From contig JALUTQ010000038.1 of assembly GCA_032718865.1 (NCBI GenBank), positions 558,001 through 622,000 on the forward strand: 64,000 nucleotides of DNA, given 5' to 3'. Made by a program: the position numbers and the translations under genes. Positions 1-12,900 of this stretch are shown in pieces. Each line of letters opens with the position of its first letter. The stretch's first letter is position 1. This stretch comes from Tilletia caries (taxonomy: Eukaryota > Basidiomycota > Exobasidiomycetes > Tilletiales > Tilletiaceae). Below the pieces are notes generated by a model, which was not told the origin of the DNA, did not search any database, and saw only the letters and a program-made list of their open reading frames with translations.

Positions 1-3000
1 GACTTCGAAGCCCGGGGCGCAAGCTCATCATTCGCAATCCTCCACAACGCAATCGCCTTCGTCGCATACACCCGCACCGGGCTCGTCACATCCGACCCGA
101 CGTCCAGACCGGCTGCGGCGTTCAGTCGGCTCAGACGCTCCAGGGGAAGGAAGTTCACCATGAGCAGGGTGTGGATCCGGGAGAGCAGACCTCCACCGGG
201 CGCCTGGGCCAGGCTGCCCAGACTGGTCTCGAGCTCAAAGAGCCGGCACCACACTGCTGCGCTCTCCCGCTCTGCATCGGTCAACTCCCTCCGTCCGCGG
301 GATCGGAAGCGGAGACGGGAGCGGGTTTCAGCGACCAGGGTTCGGAATAGCAGGTTGGCTACGCCGATCGAGCTGGAGACGAAGTTCTGCGGGGCGTGGA
401 CGTAGGTGCGGAGGGCGACGTTCAAGTCGCTGCTCTCCGGCCGGGACATTGACATGGCGGACAACAAGCTCTTGCGTCGCTGGAATCGCTGCTCGGCCGC
501 ATCGGCCATCCTGGGTGATTTGGCTGATGAGGACTCCTTGGACGACCGGAAGACGATGGACAGGAAAGGCCAGACGAAGTACATGAGACAGGCCACGAAG
601 GCCAACCCACGCAAGACTTCGAAGAGGAGGACGTGCGAGGGAAGTTCGGCATGTGGTATCGCCGATCCATGACCCACCAACATCGGCACCCTCGTAGCCG
701 CCACACCAACCGACGAGGAAGCGATACCGCCCCGCTCCGTCACCCGCTTTATCAACTCCTGTCCAGCCCCGACAACCCTCGCACCGGAGTGATGCACCAA
801 CCGATGCGAGAGCTCAGCACTGGACGCATGCGTGCCCGTTGCGACGTGGTGCGCATGATGCTCGCGGGAAGCACTGCCAAGGAAGGAGAAGCCAAGGAAG
901 AAGGCCATGAGGTAGCGAGGCGGTGGAGCGCCCACCCGGCCCACACTCGGCTGGAACGACCCGTCCGAGTGTGGGGAGTGTCCCGATTGGCCGGAGGGAG
1001 AGCCCTGGCTCGACGATCTCGGGGCGGGATTCGCTCCGACATTGAAGGTGAATCCGTTCGGGTTGGCCATGAAGCCCGCTCCTTCGGATGGGTTGTACAT
1101 GCCTTGTCCCGTGGGGAATGGGGCGAATGCGTTCGGGAACGAGTTCGGCGCTCCGTTACCGGGGACCATGCCTTGTTGCTGGTGTCCGGGCATGTTGTAG
1201 GGCATGTTGTTCGGCATGGGGAACGGGTAGGGAGTCGAGGGGGCAAAGGCCGTTTGGGACGATGAGAGCGGAGCTTGGGTCACAAAGTTCTGCTGTTGAT
1301 GTTGCTGATGGTGATGTTGTTGCATCGGCATGGGAGCCATGGCAGACGATGGGCCGGCCTTGAGGGCAGAAGCCATCTTCTTCTCATGCTGATCGTCCGA
1401 CTCCTTCTCATCATCGCCTTCCTGCTCCAATTCATCGTCGTCGTTATTCTCATTCTCGCCAGCGGCAGCCGCAGCGGCGTCCCGCTGGAACGCATCCTCT
1501 TCCTCCTTCTCAATCCGTCGAGAGGCATCTTCGATTCGGGAAATGAGGACCGGCTCCATCTGGACCTCCCACATCTCGAGCAGCTCTTCGCCGCCTTCGA
1601 GACTGAAGATGAGCTGGCGGAGAGCGTCGACCTGGACTTGAAGCCTGATCTCGCGGTTTTTGAGGGACTTGATGTACTCGGTTGCCTTGCCGAGGACGGT
1701 GGCCTTGTTGAGCTTGGTAGCGGCGGAGACACCATCGACAAGATCGTCGTCTTCCTTGCCCTTCTTCTTGCCCTTTCCACGACCTTTCTTGGCGGGACCA
1801 GCAGCAGCAGCGGCGGCGGCAGCTGCAGCCGCTGCTGCATCCGATGGAGCCAAGGTTTGACGAATGCGGTATTCTCGCAGGGCAGGGACGGCATTTCGGA
1901 GTGCTGCGATACGATCATTGATGTTGTTCCGATACCTGCGTTCGATGGCGTTGTGTGCGACCTTTTTCTGGTGCTTGACGAGGGGTGAAATTTGAGACCC
2001 AGTTTCGCCGGCCTTCTTGCCGGACTTGGAATTGGATCCGTCGAGGGGGAGATCCTCGGAGGAAGGTGATTTTTTGAGGATGAGCGAGTTGGAAGCGGAG
2101 GCCGCACTTGCCTTGAGGGACTCAATAAGAGCATGGGCATTTGCGTTGGCTTTTATAAGGGAGAAAAATGTGTGAATAAATGCTGCGAGTTTCGAAATCA
2201 GGCAGTTGAAAGAAGGTGAGACTCACTTCCTGCCTTCAGGTGGGGGAACAAATCGGAGGAGTCCGGAACAGAAGGACGCTTGGTGTTGAGGTTGTCGTAA
2301 TTGGGACGTGCGCGCTTTTGGGAGTCTTGGGTGTCCTCAACAGAGTCCGAAGACGGCATGGTCCTCTTGTTGCCCTTCTTCATGTTTTCGATGGGCTCAG
2401 CATCGAGCTGGAAGGATTGCATCTGTGACTGCTGCTGTTGTTGGTGTTGCTGGTGCAAGTGGGACATGGAAGGGGTCATGCCGTTTTGCATTCCGACACC
2501 TTGTGGCATCGCGCCGAGGGATGCATTCCGGAGAAGCATGGCGGGGTCGAAGGAGGCAGCGGGTGCGGGAGCGTTGGGAGCGGGTGTACCGTAGGGGAAG
2601 GAGAGTTGACGGAATTGGGTGAAGTGCTGTTGCTGCTGTTGGAGCTGCTGCTGCTGCTGGAGGATGTACTGCTGCTGGAGCTGTGCATGCTGGATGAGGA
2701 GACTGAAGGGACCACCGGCTGCGGCTGCGGCTGCGGCTGCGGCTGCGGCAGCTGCCTGAGCTGAGGGGTCGTTGGGGTCGATTGAAGACTTTGAGGGGAT
2801 CATGTTGTTGCTGCTGAAGAAGGGCGGGGTGGCTGCTGACACGACGGCGGGGGATGATTCGAAGACGAAGTCGTTGAAGCTGGAGGGCGGGGAGTCGTGT
2901 TCGGATGCTGAGCTGGTGCCGGTGGAGAGGTCTGAGGGCGCTGCTGCTGAGGTGGGCGCACTGCTGCCTGTGAGAAGAGCACGGAGGAAGATGTCGTCCT

Positions 3001-3295
3001 GTGAGTTCTGGTATGAGAGATGGTGGTGGAAGTCTGGTGGGGAATTCATCTTGTGACTGCTGTCTGGCGGCGACGGCGGCTGTTGCTGATGCTGGTGCTG
3101 GTGCTGGTGCTGGTCTGTGAGGATGCCTGGCCCGAAGTAGGAGTGAGCCGCGAGGATGTGTCGTGGACTGTGTAGCGGTTGCGGTTGCGGTTGTCCTTGT
3201 CCCCCCTGCTGGCTGTGGCTGTGGCTGTGGCTGTGGCTGTGGCTGTTGCTGTGGCTGTTGCTGTGGTGGGCGTGCTGATGCTGGATGCTGTCCAT
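1..3295 (-). CDS. SRE1: SREBP/Sre1-type membrane-bound bHLH transcription factor (3' end outside window)
   Basis: Two exons are visible: 3295-2227 and 2149 to beyond the left edge, with a 77-nt intron (GTGAGT...AAAAG). The first ATG is at 3295; an in-frame GTG at 3322 is not a plausible start. About 1070 residues are seen. Residues 1-356 are low complexity (His/Gln, Ser, Pro, Ala runs). A bHLH domain starts near residue 417 with the basic stretch HNAIERRYR; the Tyr where most bHLH proteins have Arg is the SREBP hallmark. A 13-residue Ala run and a Lys-rich loop separate the helices. A hydrophobic segment (YLMAFFLGFSFLG), a luminal-type loop and a second strong segment (LRGLAFVACLMYFVWPFL) follow, then a C-terminal region like the fungal SREBP regulatory domain. 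Family knowledge: an ER-anchored factor released by proteolysis when sterol or oxygen is low, activating sterol genes. Truncated only by the window edge. Confidence 0.9.
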
Positions 3296-3814
3296 CTCTC
3301 CCTCCCTCTCTTGCTCGCTCACTGCTGCTTCTGCTTCTGCTTCTGCTTCTGCGTGCTGAGCGCTGAGTGCGAATCGTGCGACGTCGAGATGGGCTGCGGT
3401 GTGAGCTGAGCGCTGAGCTGAGCTGAGCTGGTCTGTCTGCGCCGTGCCAAGGTCATCATCCGATTTCAGATTTCAAGGTGTCCACACAAAATGGCCTGAT
3501 TCTCGAACAGCTCGCGGCCCGTGGGGTGGGTCTGGACTCCGCTCTCACATGAAGTCACGTGGCTGCCTCGGTGTTAACAGATAAGATAACACTCACAGAT
3601 TACGTAAGCAGCGTCCAAAGATAAGCGCATCGCTCACAGTGACCTCGCTCATCCAAAGCTGGAGATAGAACAAGGCAGGCGGCGAGGTCGAGCTCGAGCT
3701 CATTGCCCAAAGGAGTGAAGTCAGTCAGACGCTCGTCTGCGTGTCTCCTTATAGGCCACGCGCGCGGCATCGAAGTCAGCGAGCAACAGCGGTAAGCCGG
3801 TGCAAGGTGGAAGT
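3296..3814. promoter_or_regulatory. Divergent intergenic region between SRE1 and IML1
   Basis: This 519-bp stretch separates two divergent start codons, so it must hold both promoters. It contains a GAGCT/GCTGA-rich simple stretch (about 3396-3430), a CACGTG E-box at 3556-3561, two overlapping AGATAA sites at 3579-3590 and a third at 3619-3625. CACGTG is a general bHLH site, and AGATAAG is the fungal GATA-factor core used in nitrogen control. No clear TATA box was seen. The functional reading is inference. Confidence 0.5.
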
Positions 3815-6800
3815 ATGGGCCCAGCACCGGAAGCAGTGCCAGGAGCTCCCGGTCCATCCAACCATGCCGCCTCCATCACAGCTTCAGCAGTAGGGGGAGC
3901 GGGAGCGGGAGCGGGAGCATCGACGATTCGACTCGACTCTCGCTCGCGCACAGCACCCGGATCCCAACGCGCTCCCACACTGGACAGCCACAAGACATAT
4001 CGCGCGTCGTCCCGTCACCCAAAGGAGGAAGCCGAAGCTCCCGAAGCCGAAGCACCCAACACGGTCATCATTCGCATCCACGAGCGCTCCTACAGCGACC
4101 AAGAAGTCATCATCAACCCAGTATGCATCACAAGACTGTCCGCCTTCTCATACGAGTCAGATCTCGTCGAAGTCACCGCCGTCTCCGATGCTGGACCCTC
4201 CGACAAGGAGCGAGATCCCAACGATGGTCCATCCCGCGCACATCCTTCCCTCCACCCAGACGGGAATCCTTCTAATCCCAACACCGGACACTCTGCCAAC
4301 ACCGGACGCCGCCTTCCCAAGCACTTCCTCTTCAAGGCAAAGCCTGACTTGACCCCGAAAGACGCCCGCTGGCCGGATGACAGCAAGCAGGCTGATAGCT
4401 GGCAAATCAGCGTACATGACTCCATCGCTGCTGCCTTTGGCCTCAAGGCGTTGGGAAAAGTCACTATCCGCAAGGTGCGTTCCCCCCAGCGCTTTTCTAT
4501 TATCGCATTCACAACTTCACATTCCCGCTCATCCTCTCTTCTTTTTCACATTCAAATTTCGAACCAGGTCTCGTCCCATACCAGAACCCTCGACCACATC
4601 GAACTCACCTTCCGAGACCAGTACGTCGGCCGAGCAGAGATGTGGCGTCTCGCAATGAGTCTCGAAGACAGATGTCTCTACGTCGGCCAAAAGATCAACT
4701 TTGCAGGCATCGTCAGGGCCACCGTGACCAGACTCTGGATCAACGAGCGTCGCGTACACTGCGGCTACGTCGCCGCCAGCACAAAACCCATCTTCCGCTC
4801 CGAATCCGCAAAAATCAACCTCTTCATCCAGCTTGCCCGCGAGATGTGGGAATTCGACGAGGACGGCGAACTCTACTTTGAGAAATGTCTGACTGGCTTC
4901 ATGCCCGCCTTGCTCCGTCGCTGGAGAACGGCAGACACCAACCACGTCATCTCCGTCATCCTCTTCGCCCGCGTGTTTTATGACCCAGACGAGGTTGACA
5001 TGCTTCGAAGACGGCAGGAGCGAGATGCCCATGCCGTACCCATCCGAGAAGACGTCAAGGGCCGCTTCTATGCCGACTACTTCAAGGTCGTGCTCGATCT
5101 GGAGAGTCATCCTGACTGGGGAGCCGTCATGGAGACTCTCAAGGAAGAGTTCTTCCGCTTCCAACATGACATTCTCCTGCTTCGTCGCGCCCGTCAGTCA
5201 AAGCCGCATCCAGATCCACTTGGACCGGAAAAGTCGGACATCCTCCGACAGACGCCCCTTTACCAGTCCGGCTACCAGGATAGCAGCGCCCTCCAGCTCC
5301 TTCTGCGAGAACAGGTCGCCCTCGCAGGCTCCCTCTCCTACTCGTATGAAGGCTGCATCCTCGAAGCCATCAACCTCACCCTGAACCCCTTCGATCAGCA
5401 CTTCATCGACCGCGACCTGACCCGCACAGGACTCAGTCTCATCTTCGTCACCGCTGGCACGGGCCACTTCGAAGTTGACAAGACGATGCTCCGGATCACA
5501 ACAGAGCGCATGATCGAGTGTGGAATTGGGCTTGATTTGGTCTGTCTGACCAAGATGCCGCTTCATAGTGTGCCCCTGTTCAAATTCAGCAGTGAGGTCC
5601 CTGAGCTGGTCAACTACTACTACCCGGATCGGTCGGATCAGGCGGGGACCTTTGGACGGGAGCCGCGGCAGCAACATCAGCATCAGCAGCAACACGGCCA
5701 TCGACCGCCCATCCCACCCACCTTTGCTCATCCGCAGCAATGGGCACCCAAGCAGGCCTCCGCCCAGGCACCTGACCCGCTCTACTTTGACCCTTCCCGA
5801 AGCTCAGCTGCTCTGCAGTCGCCCCAGATTAGCTCGGCAGCTTCCACCCTGGGACGGGCGAGCACAGCGGCCATGACGGCCTCCACCACGAGCTTCACCC
5901 GAGCCTCCACCGCCTCGACCCTGAACCCATACCCAAATCCAAACCTGCACCTCAACCCACAACCGCCGAAGACGATCGAGTACTACAGCATGCCGCACTG
6001 GATCGACTGCTCGTTCTACAACCTCCAGATGGACAAGCCCTTCCGGGCCGACCGCTTCGTGCCGCGCTGTAAGATGTTCGAGGTGCAGATGATGGGCATC
6101 ATGGAAAACGAACTGGCGGATATCTCGATTCCGTACTTGGATGAACGGGCACCGGTTGTGCTTGGGGCGGCGAGTTTGCCGGGCACGCCGGCGGTGGGGT
6201 TGCCGCAGTTGACCCGGGCTGGGACGGGAGCGGGAGGAGGAGGAGGAGGAGGCGCGGGGACGGGAGGGGCGGGAGGGGCAGCTGGCGTGATGTCGCCGTA
6301 CGGGCTTGGTCCTGGTTCGGGCAGCTTCGGGATTAGCGGCGCGGCATTCAGCTCAGCCCAAACCGTGCGACCCTCCAAGCTCAGCTCCGCCACAACCACC
6401 AGCGTTGGCGGCGCTTCCTCCTCCACCGCCACCGTCACCGCTCCGACCTCCTACTTCGACCAGCACGCTTCTGGGGATGACACGGATCGGAGGGAACGTG
6501 CGGGGAGACAGATGGCGCGCGATCAGTTTGATGAGGAGCTTTTTAAGCCGGTCGAGCCGGCTCATGTTGTTGCTTTGCGGAATGCGCAGGGGCAGGTCGG
6601 GCTGTATGGGACCGGCGAGGGAGGGCGGCCAGGAGGGCAGGCGCAGGGGCAAGGACACGGACAGGGCCCACCGGGCTCAGCAGCGTTCCGACTCTCCTCC
6701 AGTCCCGCCCGACCTCAGTCGCCACGGACCCTCAGCTCCGAAGCCACGACCTCGATTCAGCCACGCGGCGGGGGTGACAACGATGATCAAGGCGGTCCAT

Positions 6801-9800
6801 CGAGCATATCGCCGGAGAAGAACCCTACGGCGGCCATGATGGATCGGGTACGGGAACGAAGTGCGGGCTCGAAGGAGGATCGTTCGAGGGATCGGTCGCG
6901 CTCGGCGCAGCGTGGGTCTGCTCAGCGTCAACTGCAACGAACGCCGTCGCCGTCATCATCGCCGCTTCACCTACGAACATATAATCCGCCCGGACGAGGT
7001 AGTTCGAGACCTGCGGTGTCGTCTCGACTGCAGAACGACTACACGGAGCCGGACAGCAGCGTCGATACGGTATCCCAGCCGCTTCGCATCCTCCTCACTC
7101 GCTCCGTCTCACAGATTTCTCAGTCGGAGTCTGTCCAGTCTTCGAGCACAGGCCCGACCATCGGCCGAGCGCGCGGGGGTCAGTTGCCGGGTACACTGGA
7201 ATGGATCGGCCGGGCGATGGCGGCGCAGCCTGCGACGGACTCGACGGCGCTGATGCTTTATCACAGTGGTGTGCTGGAGGTGGACACGGGCGAGGCGGCG
7301 TTGTCGGCTGCTCCTTCGCCTGCGAGTACGACGCGGACCTTACCGTCGATTTCCGCCGTGTCGTCCTCGTCATTAGCGTCGTCCGATGCTAGTCCACTTA
7401 TTCGCACTCCTCTGTCTCCTGTCATGCGTGGTCGGACGCCGGGTTTGGCGGTTCATGCTGCCACGATTTCGGCTGGTTCCCGGGTTGGATCGCCTGCTGG
7501 CTCTTCGACGCCTCCTGAGCGGCCTCATAGCATGGTTTCGGAGCGTACGCCGCAGCCGAAGAGTATGGGCGACTTGCTTCGAAGAGGTCTCTCCTGGTGG
7601 GGTAATCAACCGGTCCAGCCAAAGTTGGAGAGTCCATCGGCTGATGCATATCAAACGCTCCAACGGCTGTCGGCCAAACGGCCTGGGTCGGCGGGTGGTT
7701 CGGGTACCGGGACGGCTGGGAGTGGCTCCGTCGCGTTGAAGTCGAAACGCCCTCCTGCGCGGGGTCCGCTACCGTTCACAAGCCCTGAGGTGCCCAAGGC
7801 ATCGAATCCACGCCATATAACATTTGATGTGCATAAACCGGCGCGGAAGAATGTCAGTACCACACCAGGGACGAGTCCGACGTCCATCCCGATCGCGATT
7901 GGACCCCAGTCGCCCGTCTCGCGGGCTTCGTTTGAGCACCTGGGCGGCCAGTCCCAGCGGGAGGTGGCGAGGCGGAACGCACAGGAGGAAGAATTTGTCC
8001 GACAGCGCTCGCTCGAGTCTCAACGCGAGATTATGCAAATCGCGGCGCAGCGGAGGATCGAGAAGCAGACGCTTGTGAACCCGTCGAACCCGCACAAGAA
8101 CCGGGCGACGTTCTCGAGTCAGCTTGGGCGGTGGCAGCACTTGTTCCCGACCCGGACCAACCGGCATACTGTCAAGTGGCTCTCGATGACCAGCCCGGCC
8201 TGTCTTCCGCTGACGACGCTCTACCTGCCCCTCGAAGCCGATCTGGCGGCGCACTGGAAGGAGTCACCGTACACGATTACTGCCAGCACGGATGCGATGT
8301 CGATCTTGACGAAGCGGAACGCTACGACTGCGCCTGCTGTCGCCATTGTCCGCGAGATGGCCTCGCAGCGTCTAGCGCAAGGTTTCCAATTCATCGTGCC
8401 CAGCGTGGGATGGAACAACGACGGCCACTTGGCTTCGTTGCGTTCCCAATTGCATTTCCCAGGCTTGCGACATGCTGTGCTGAGGCATCACCCGTCGGAT
8501 CTCTTCCAACCGGCCATACTGACCTCAGGCTCTCCGATCTTCCTGAGCTTGCCCAATGAGATCCATCAAATCTCGTGCGACCAGGGACTGGTCCAGGTGA
8601 AGCGCTACCTGCGGAACACCGAGTACGACACCAGTCCGATCGAGTACTCGTGCTATATCTGGGCTCGCAACTTGCCCAGCTACCAGACTGTGCATGCCTC
8701 GTTCAAGTACCCGGACAGTGCCAGCTACGATTGGAACTACCTCGACTCGATCATCTCTGGTGCCGAAGAGCCTCGATTCACCGAGTCGCTCAAGTACTGG
8801 CGTACCCGCTTTGTGCTGGTGCCATCGGAAGGGTCGCCCAAGGAAATGCTGGCTCCTAACGGGTCGCGGCTGTATGACGAAGAGGTACGACTGATGGGGA
8901 TGGACAAGCTGGCGGATCTCTTCATGAAAGCTCGCTTCCGCTCCCCACAAGCCGCTCCCGCCGAACGAGGCGGGCGCTCGAGGGGTCTCGACCTCCGTTT
9001 CATCCCGACCAGTCTGGACCCAGCTGCAAGTGTGCACGACGAGAACTTCATGCGAGCGCTCGAGCAGTTCGTACAAGAGCGAGCGAAAGAGCGCGAGCGC
9101 GATGCCGTGCCCGCCAAGGCTAAGCGGCTTGCCGATCTCTCGCTCGAGGAGATCGTGAAGGATATGTGGAAGGAGGACGGCTTGAAGATTCATGATCGGC
9201 TGTGGCACCGATACTGGTACTCGGATGCGTTCACCGGGGCCGAGTTTGTGACGTGGCTGTGTCGCAAGTTTGACGATGTTAGGTCGCGGGAGGATGCAGT
9301 GGAGTGGGGTACCAAGTTGCAAGAGCTGGGTCTGTTCGAGCATGCGGGCTCGGCGCGGGGCTTCATAGATGGACACAGTTTCGTGAGTCCATCTTTTTTC
9401 CGGACTGTGAACGGGGAACAGCAGAACTGACTTTTCCTCTTCACTTCCGCATTCGATCTGCTCATCACCACCAGTACTCGGTCGGAGCTCAGTGGGCGAT
9501 CATGCAGCCGAGAGGGTGGTACAACAAGGTCAGACCACATCGCGAGTCGAACGCAGCTGAAAACAATCCGTCGACTCCGAAACGACGTCGGGTGCAGATG
9601 AGTCACACCCTGTATGTCGACCTTGCCGCGGGGCGGAAAAGCGATCGATACGAGACTGCCATCTTGCATCATGACATTGCACACAACCCAGGTGAGTGGC
9701 AAGTCTTTTCATTCGACTATGAAAAAGCGACATGGCAACTGATACCCTTCGCTTTTTGCACAACTTTTTCCTCGAAAGCAAACGGATTTAACTTCCAGGT

Positions 9801-10696
9801 CCACTGGCTGGGCACCACTGCCCGCTTTGTGGAGGACACGGTCCGAAATTGGACAGCAACTGTTGAGCGCTACGGCTTGCGTCTGATCGAGGCCCCCGTC
9901 GGCCAGATCAAGGACATCGCCAAGCACAACCCTTTCCAAGCGCCGATGCCGATCAAGCTCGCAGTGAGCCCACCGCCGACATCGAGCTATGCGCACCTGC
10001 TTCCCGTCCACGTCTTGCCGGAGCAGTACTTTGAGTATGCGCTCCTCCGGGATCACGGCTTCATCCTGGATCAGGAGGCGAGCGATCGGTACCCGGACGA
10101 CATCGAGATCGTGTATGACAGTCGACCACCGAAGTTTGACTACTCGCAGTTTGTGCACCAGTCCGGCATTGCCTTTGTACAGGTGCTGGGTGGCGAAGAA
10201 GGATTCCTCTGGTGAGTAGACAAGTGTGCTAGGGCGACAGGCTGTCGTCTCTGGGAAAGCTGAATCACTTTACTTATCTCCTTGCTCCCTGGTCTGGCTG
10301 TACCCATCCCAAAGGTTGAACAACCGACTCTTTACCTCTCACCTTCCCGCCAACTCTCGAGCAGGCCAGGGCCAACGGGCCGCCTCGCGCGGCGGATCTG
10401 ACATCCACGCCCACGCCCAGCAATCCACACCCACCGCCCACGTCGTCACCGCCCAAGCCCAAGCCGATGCCGAATTGCTCCGAAACGACTTGGCCAGCTT
10501 TTGCGCCGACAAGGAAGAGCTGCTGGCCTTCTACGCTGAAGTGAAGGGCAAATTGCAGGAGAAGGCCGATCACGTCGTTAAGCAGCAGCAGCAGCCGGAC
10601 GTGGTCATGGCCACTCCGATGGGTGATGAGTCGGAGACGGCAGGTATCGGACGGCGGTGGAGGAGGAAGACGGGGGACATTCTGTGGGCGAAGTAG
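3815..10696 (+). CDS. IML1: Iml1/DEPDC5, GATOR1 (SEACIT) subunit
   Basis: Model: 3815-4474, 4568-9382, 9475-9691, 9779-10211, 10315-10696, giving 2168 residues. The first ATG is 3815; the open frame extends upstream only to a GTG. The N-terminal Iml1 region carries the conserved block [20 protein letters not shown], placed directly after the 93-nt first intron, which is a multiple of three and leaves the frame open. A DEP domain lies at about residues 1744-1825 ([20 protein letters not shown]), followed by the C-terminal region with [16 protein letters not shown]. Family knowledge: the subunit bridges GATOR1 to Rag GTPases at the vacuole and inhibits TORC1 on amino-acid or nitrogen shortage. 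The protein is longer than yeast or human orthologues (roughly 1600 residues), mostly because of Ser/Gly/Ala-rich linkers between about residues 600 and 1400. Confidence in the four splice sites is high, since each joins conserved sequence in frame. Confidence 0.93.
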
Positions 10697-11345
10697 GGCC
10701 CCTAGTATGTAGGGAGCCCTAAGTTTTTTTATACGAGACAGGCACCGAAACCAGCGGGATCTGGCAAAAAGGACATTTTTGGAGTTGTAAAAGAGGTTCA
10801 TGCCAGGTTGTGAATGGGAGTAAGAGCTAGATTAATCACGTTTTCCAGAGCTCTGGCATGAGGTCGTTCCGAGTCCAAGGGAAGAGAACCTGCGTTGTCG
10901 ATCTGTCCTATACGAGATTCTCGATCTTCAGTGGTAGCGCAGCTTCCTGTTCCGAAAAGGAGACCGCGGATAAGATGTCAGCAGAAGCATAGCCTCTAAG
11001 GATGCCTTTCACCCAGGATCATCCCCTTCCTTCCCCTTCTCTTCGTTGTTGCGGAGGCGAATTTGCGTGCCCAGCGATTCGAGCCGCTTGCTTGTCGAGC
11101 CGACTGCACTTGGCCTGAAGACCGTCCACGCCGTCCGCATCCTTCACAATTCTTCCTGAACTATGTACTACCTCAAGCCTCGAATCCAAATCTCAAAGGC
11201 CAAAGCATTAAACATCTAGCATCCAGTGTCAATCCTCAAGCCCCTCCGCCGATCGCGACGATCTCCTCCTTCTCAGGTCTCAAGCCCCTCCTCTAGACTG
11301 CCTAACGCTTCCTGGACATCGATACGAACGCACCAGAAACAAAAG
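10697..11345. other. Intergenic region between IML1 and the small membrane protein gene
   Basis: No coding sequence was recognised in these 649 bp. They should hold the IML1 3' UTR and the promoter and 5' UTR of the next gene. No repeat or regulatory motif stood out. Confidence 0.4.
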
Positions 11346-12357
11346 ATGGCAGTTCGAGCTCACCCTTTCCCGCTGCCGTGGTACATATTTTTCGGAATTG
11401 TAGAGCCCGTCTCCGTATTGGCTGGCGCGACTTATGCCCTGGCTTTCCAACAAAAGTGAGCTCAAGGCCATTATCGCGTTACTGCCTCTTGCTCATTGAT
11501 TCTGACACGCCTTCGGCATTAATCCCTCGCATCGTCTGCCACAGGTATCACTTTGAACTCGTTCCGCCTAGCTTCGTTGTGCCCAAACCCAACTTGCTCG
11601 CCAAGATCGTCAAGACAGCCCAGCCAGCAGCCACAGCTATCTTGCCCGCACTCGATGCGCCGACCGCGATGGGCCTATCCCAGCTGGGAAGCTGTTACAT
11701 TCTCATCATGCTCAACTCTGCGCTGATGTTGTATGCCTTCCGGACGTACATCAAGGACCTTCGAGCGTTGCAGAATGTGCTTGTCTACTTCTTCATCGTG
11801 CTTGGTGTCGCAGACTGTGAGTCAGTGTGTTCCGCTCTATGATTGCCCGGGTGCTGAACGGTCCTCCTTTTTGCATTGGGTAGGGACTCACATTGGGCTG
11901 ACGTTCTACGGTCTGCCGGAGCCAGTCTCAGGATCCAAGATCTCTTTGCTTCTGCGCCCAGAAGGATGGAACTCTTTGGTAAGCCCTATCCTTACTTCAA
12001 CACCCTCCTAGTGGAGGAGAGATGACTAATCCTCTCTCCTCTCTCCTCTCTCCTCTCTCCTCTCTCCTCTCTCCTCTCTCCTCTCTCCTCTCTCCTCTCT
12101 CCTCTCTCCTCTCTCCTCTCTCCTCTCTCCTCTCTACTCTCCGCTTTCCACCCTTCCCTGATGCGCGAATTGCAGCTTTTCGGAAACATTGCGATCACCT
12201 TCATGCTGTTTTGTGTAAGTGGGAAACGCAATCTCGGAGATTGCCAGGTCGTCTTCCTCGGGCCGAATGACTGATATGTTTCCTTCACAACACGCAGTGC
12301 CGCCTCGCATGGTACTTGGGCCCGGGGAGCGCTTCGATCAAGGCAAAGACTAGCTGA
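11346..12357 (+). CDS. Small fungal integral membrane protein (DUF7704-like), about four helices
   Basis: Model: 11346-11455, 11545-11816, 11884-11978, 12176-12214, 12298-12357, giving 191 residues; all junctions keep frame with GT-AG borders. The start MAVRAHPFPLPWYIFFG is followed by VEPVSVLAGATYAL, the opening typical of a fungal-only membrane family I recall as DUF7704 (WYxFFxxxEPxSxLxGA). Hydrophobic segments lie near residues 12-32, 80-100, 112-128 and 160-178. The last exons encode FGNIAITFMLFC and CRLAWYLG. The third intron (197 nt) is inflated by a heptanucleotide array. Function is unknown; a fungal membrane protein is as far as the sequence goes. Confidence 0.72.
12029..12135. repeat. 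(CCTCTCT)n heptanucleotide microsatellite inside an intron
   Basis: About fifteen nearly perfect 7-bp CCTCTCT units form an uninterrupted pyrimidine tract. It lies wholly within the third intron of the 11346-12357 gene, just upstream of that intron's acceptor, so it is effectively a long polypyrimidine tract. Confidence 0.9.
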
Positions 12358-12900
12358 ACGTCGAATGGAGTACTCTTACCGGATGGAGGTCCGAACATTC
12401 TTGTCATCATCCCCCGGAAGGATCGTCGAGCGCTCTTAGCCAACCCAGGCAGAATATCCATCTGGATAATCAATGCAGCATGCACCTCTGAGAGGTCGCT
12501 AGCCCCCCTTGCTGCACCTTAACGAGCGATGTCCCGTTGCTCGGGTGGCGAATCCTCTGACTTCGCACATATAGGATTGCTGCTTCATATCTAATGATCT
12601 GATGGACTTTACAACCATATAGTCCTGGAGAGCTGGAAATCATCCCTCGGCTTTGTGTGAATCATGAGCGCGCTGCACCGGAGGTTCCGGAGAAAGTGCA
12701 CAGAGTAAGGAGGGCTACGAGTGGGTTTCAGCAGTCAGTGAATAGTGAGTGGATTCATGACAGGCGGGCGGATGCTGATGCACGACCACCATTCACCGGT
12801 TACAGAGGCAAGATCTTCAGGCTCGCCGCGGCATGGCGCAGACTGTCACGGATCTCGAAGGGTGGGCCGAGCGAGGCGAAGACGACGAAGCTTTACATAG

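Noticed and set aside
752..1265. Open frames overlapping the SREBP membrane region
   Set aside because: Shadows of the SREBP coding frame.
1280..2140. 286-residue frame opposite/overlapping the SREBP bHLH region
   Set aside because: It is on the same strand in another frame, is Ser/Arg/Pro-rich and lacks any motif; the bHLH frame is clearly real.
3293..3322. GTG at 3322 as start of the SREBP gene
   Set aside because: Nuclear fungal genes start at ATG; the first ATG in frame is 3295.
12022..12288. Repetitive SSLLSPL / EERGERR frames
   Set aside because: They are translations of the CCTCTCT microsatellite inside an intron.
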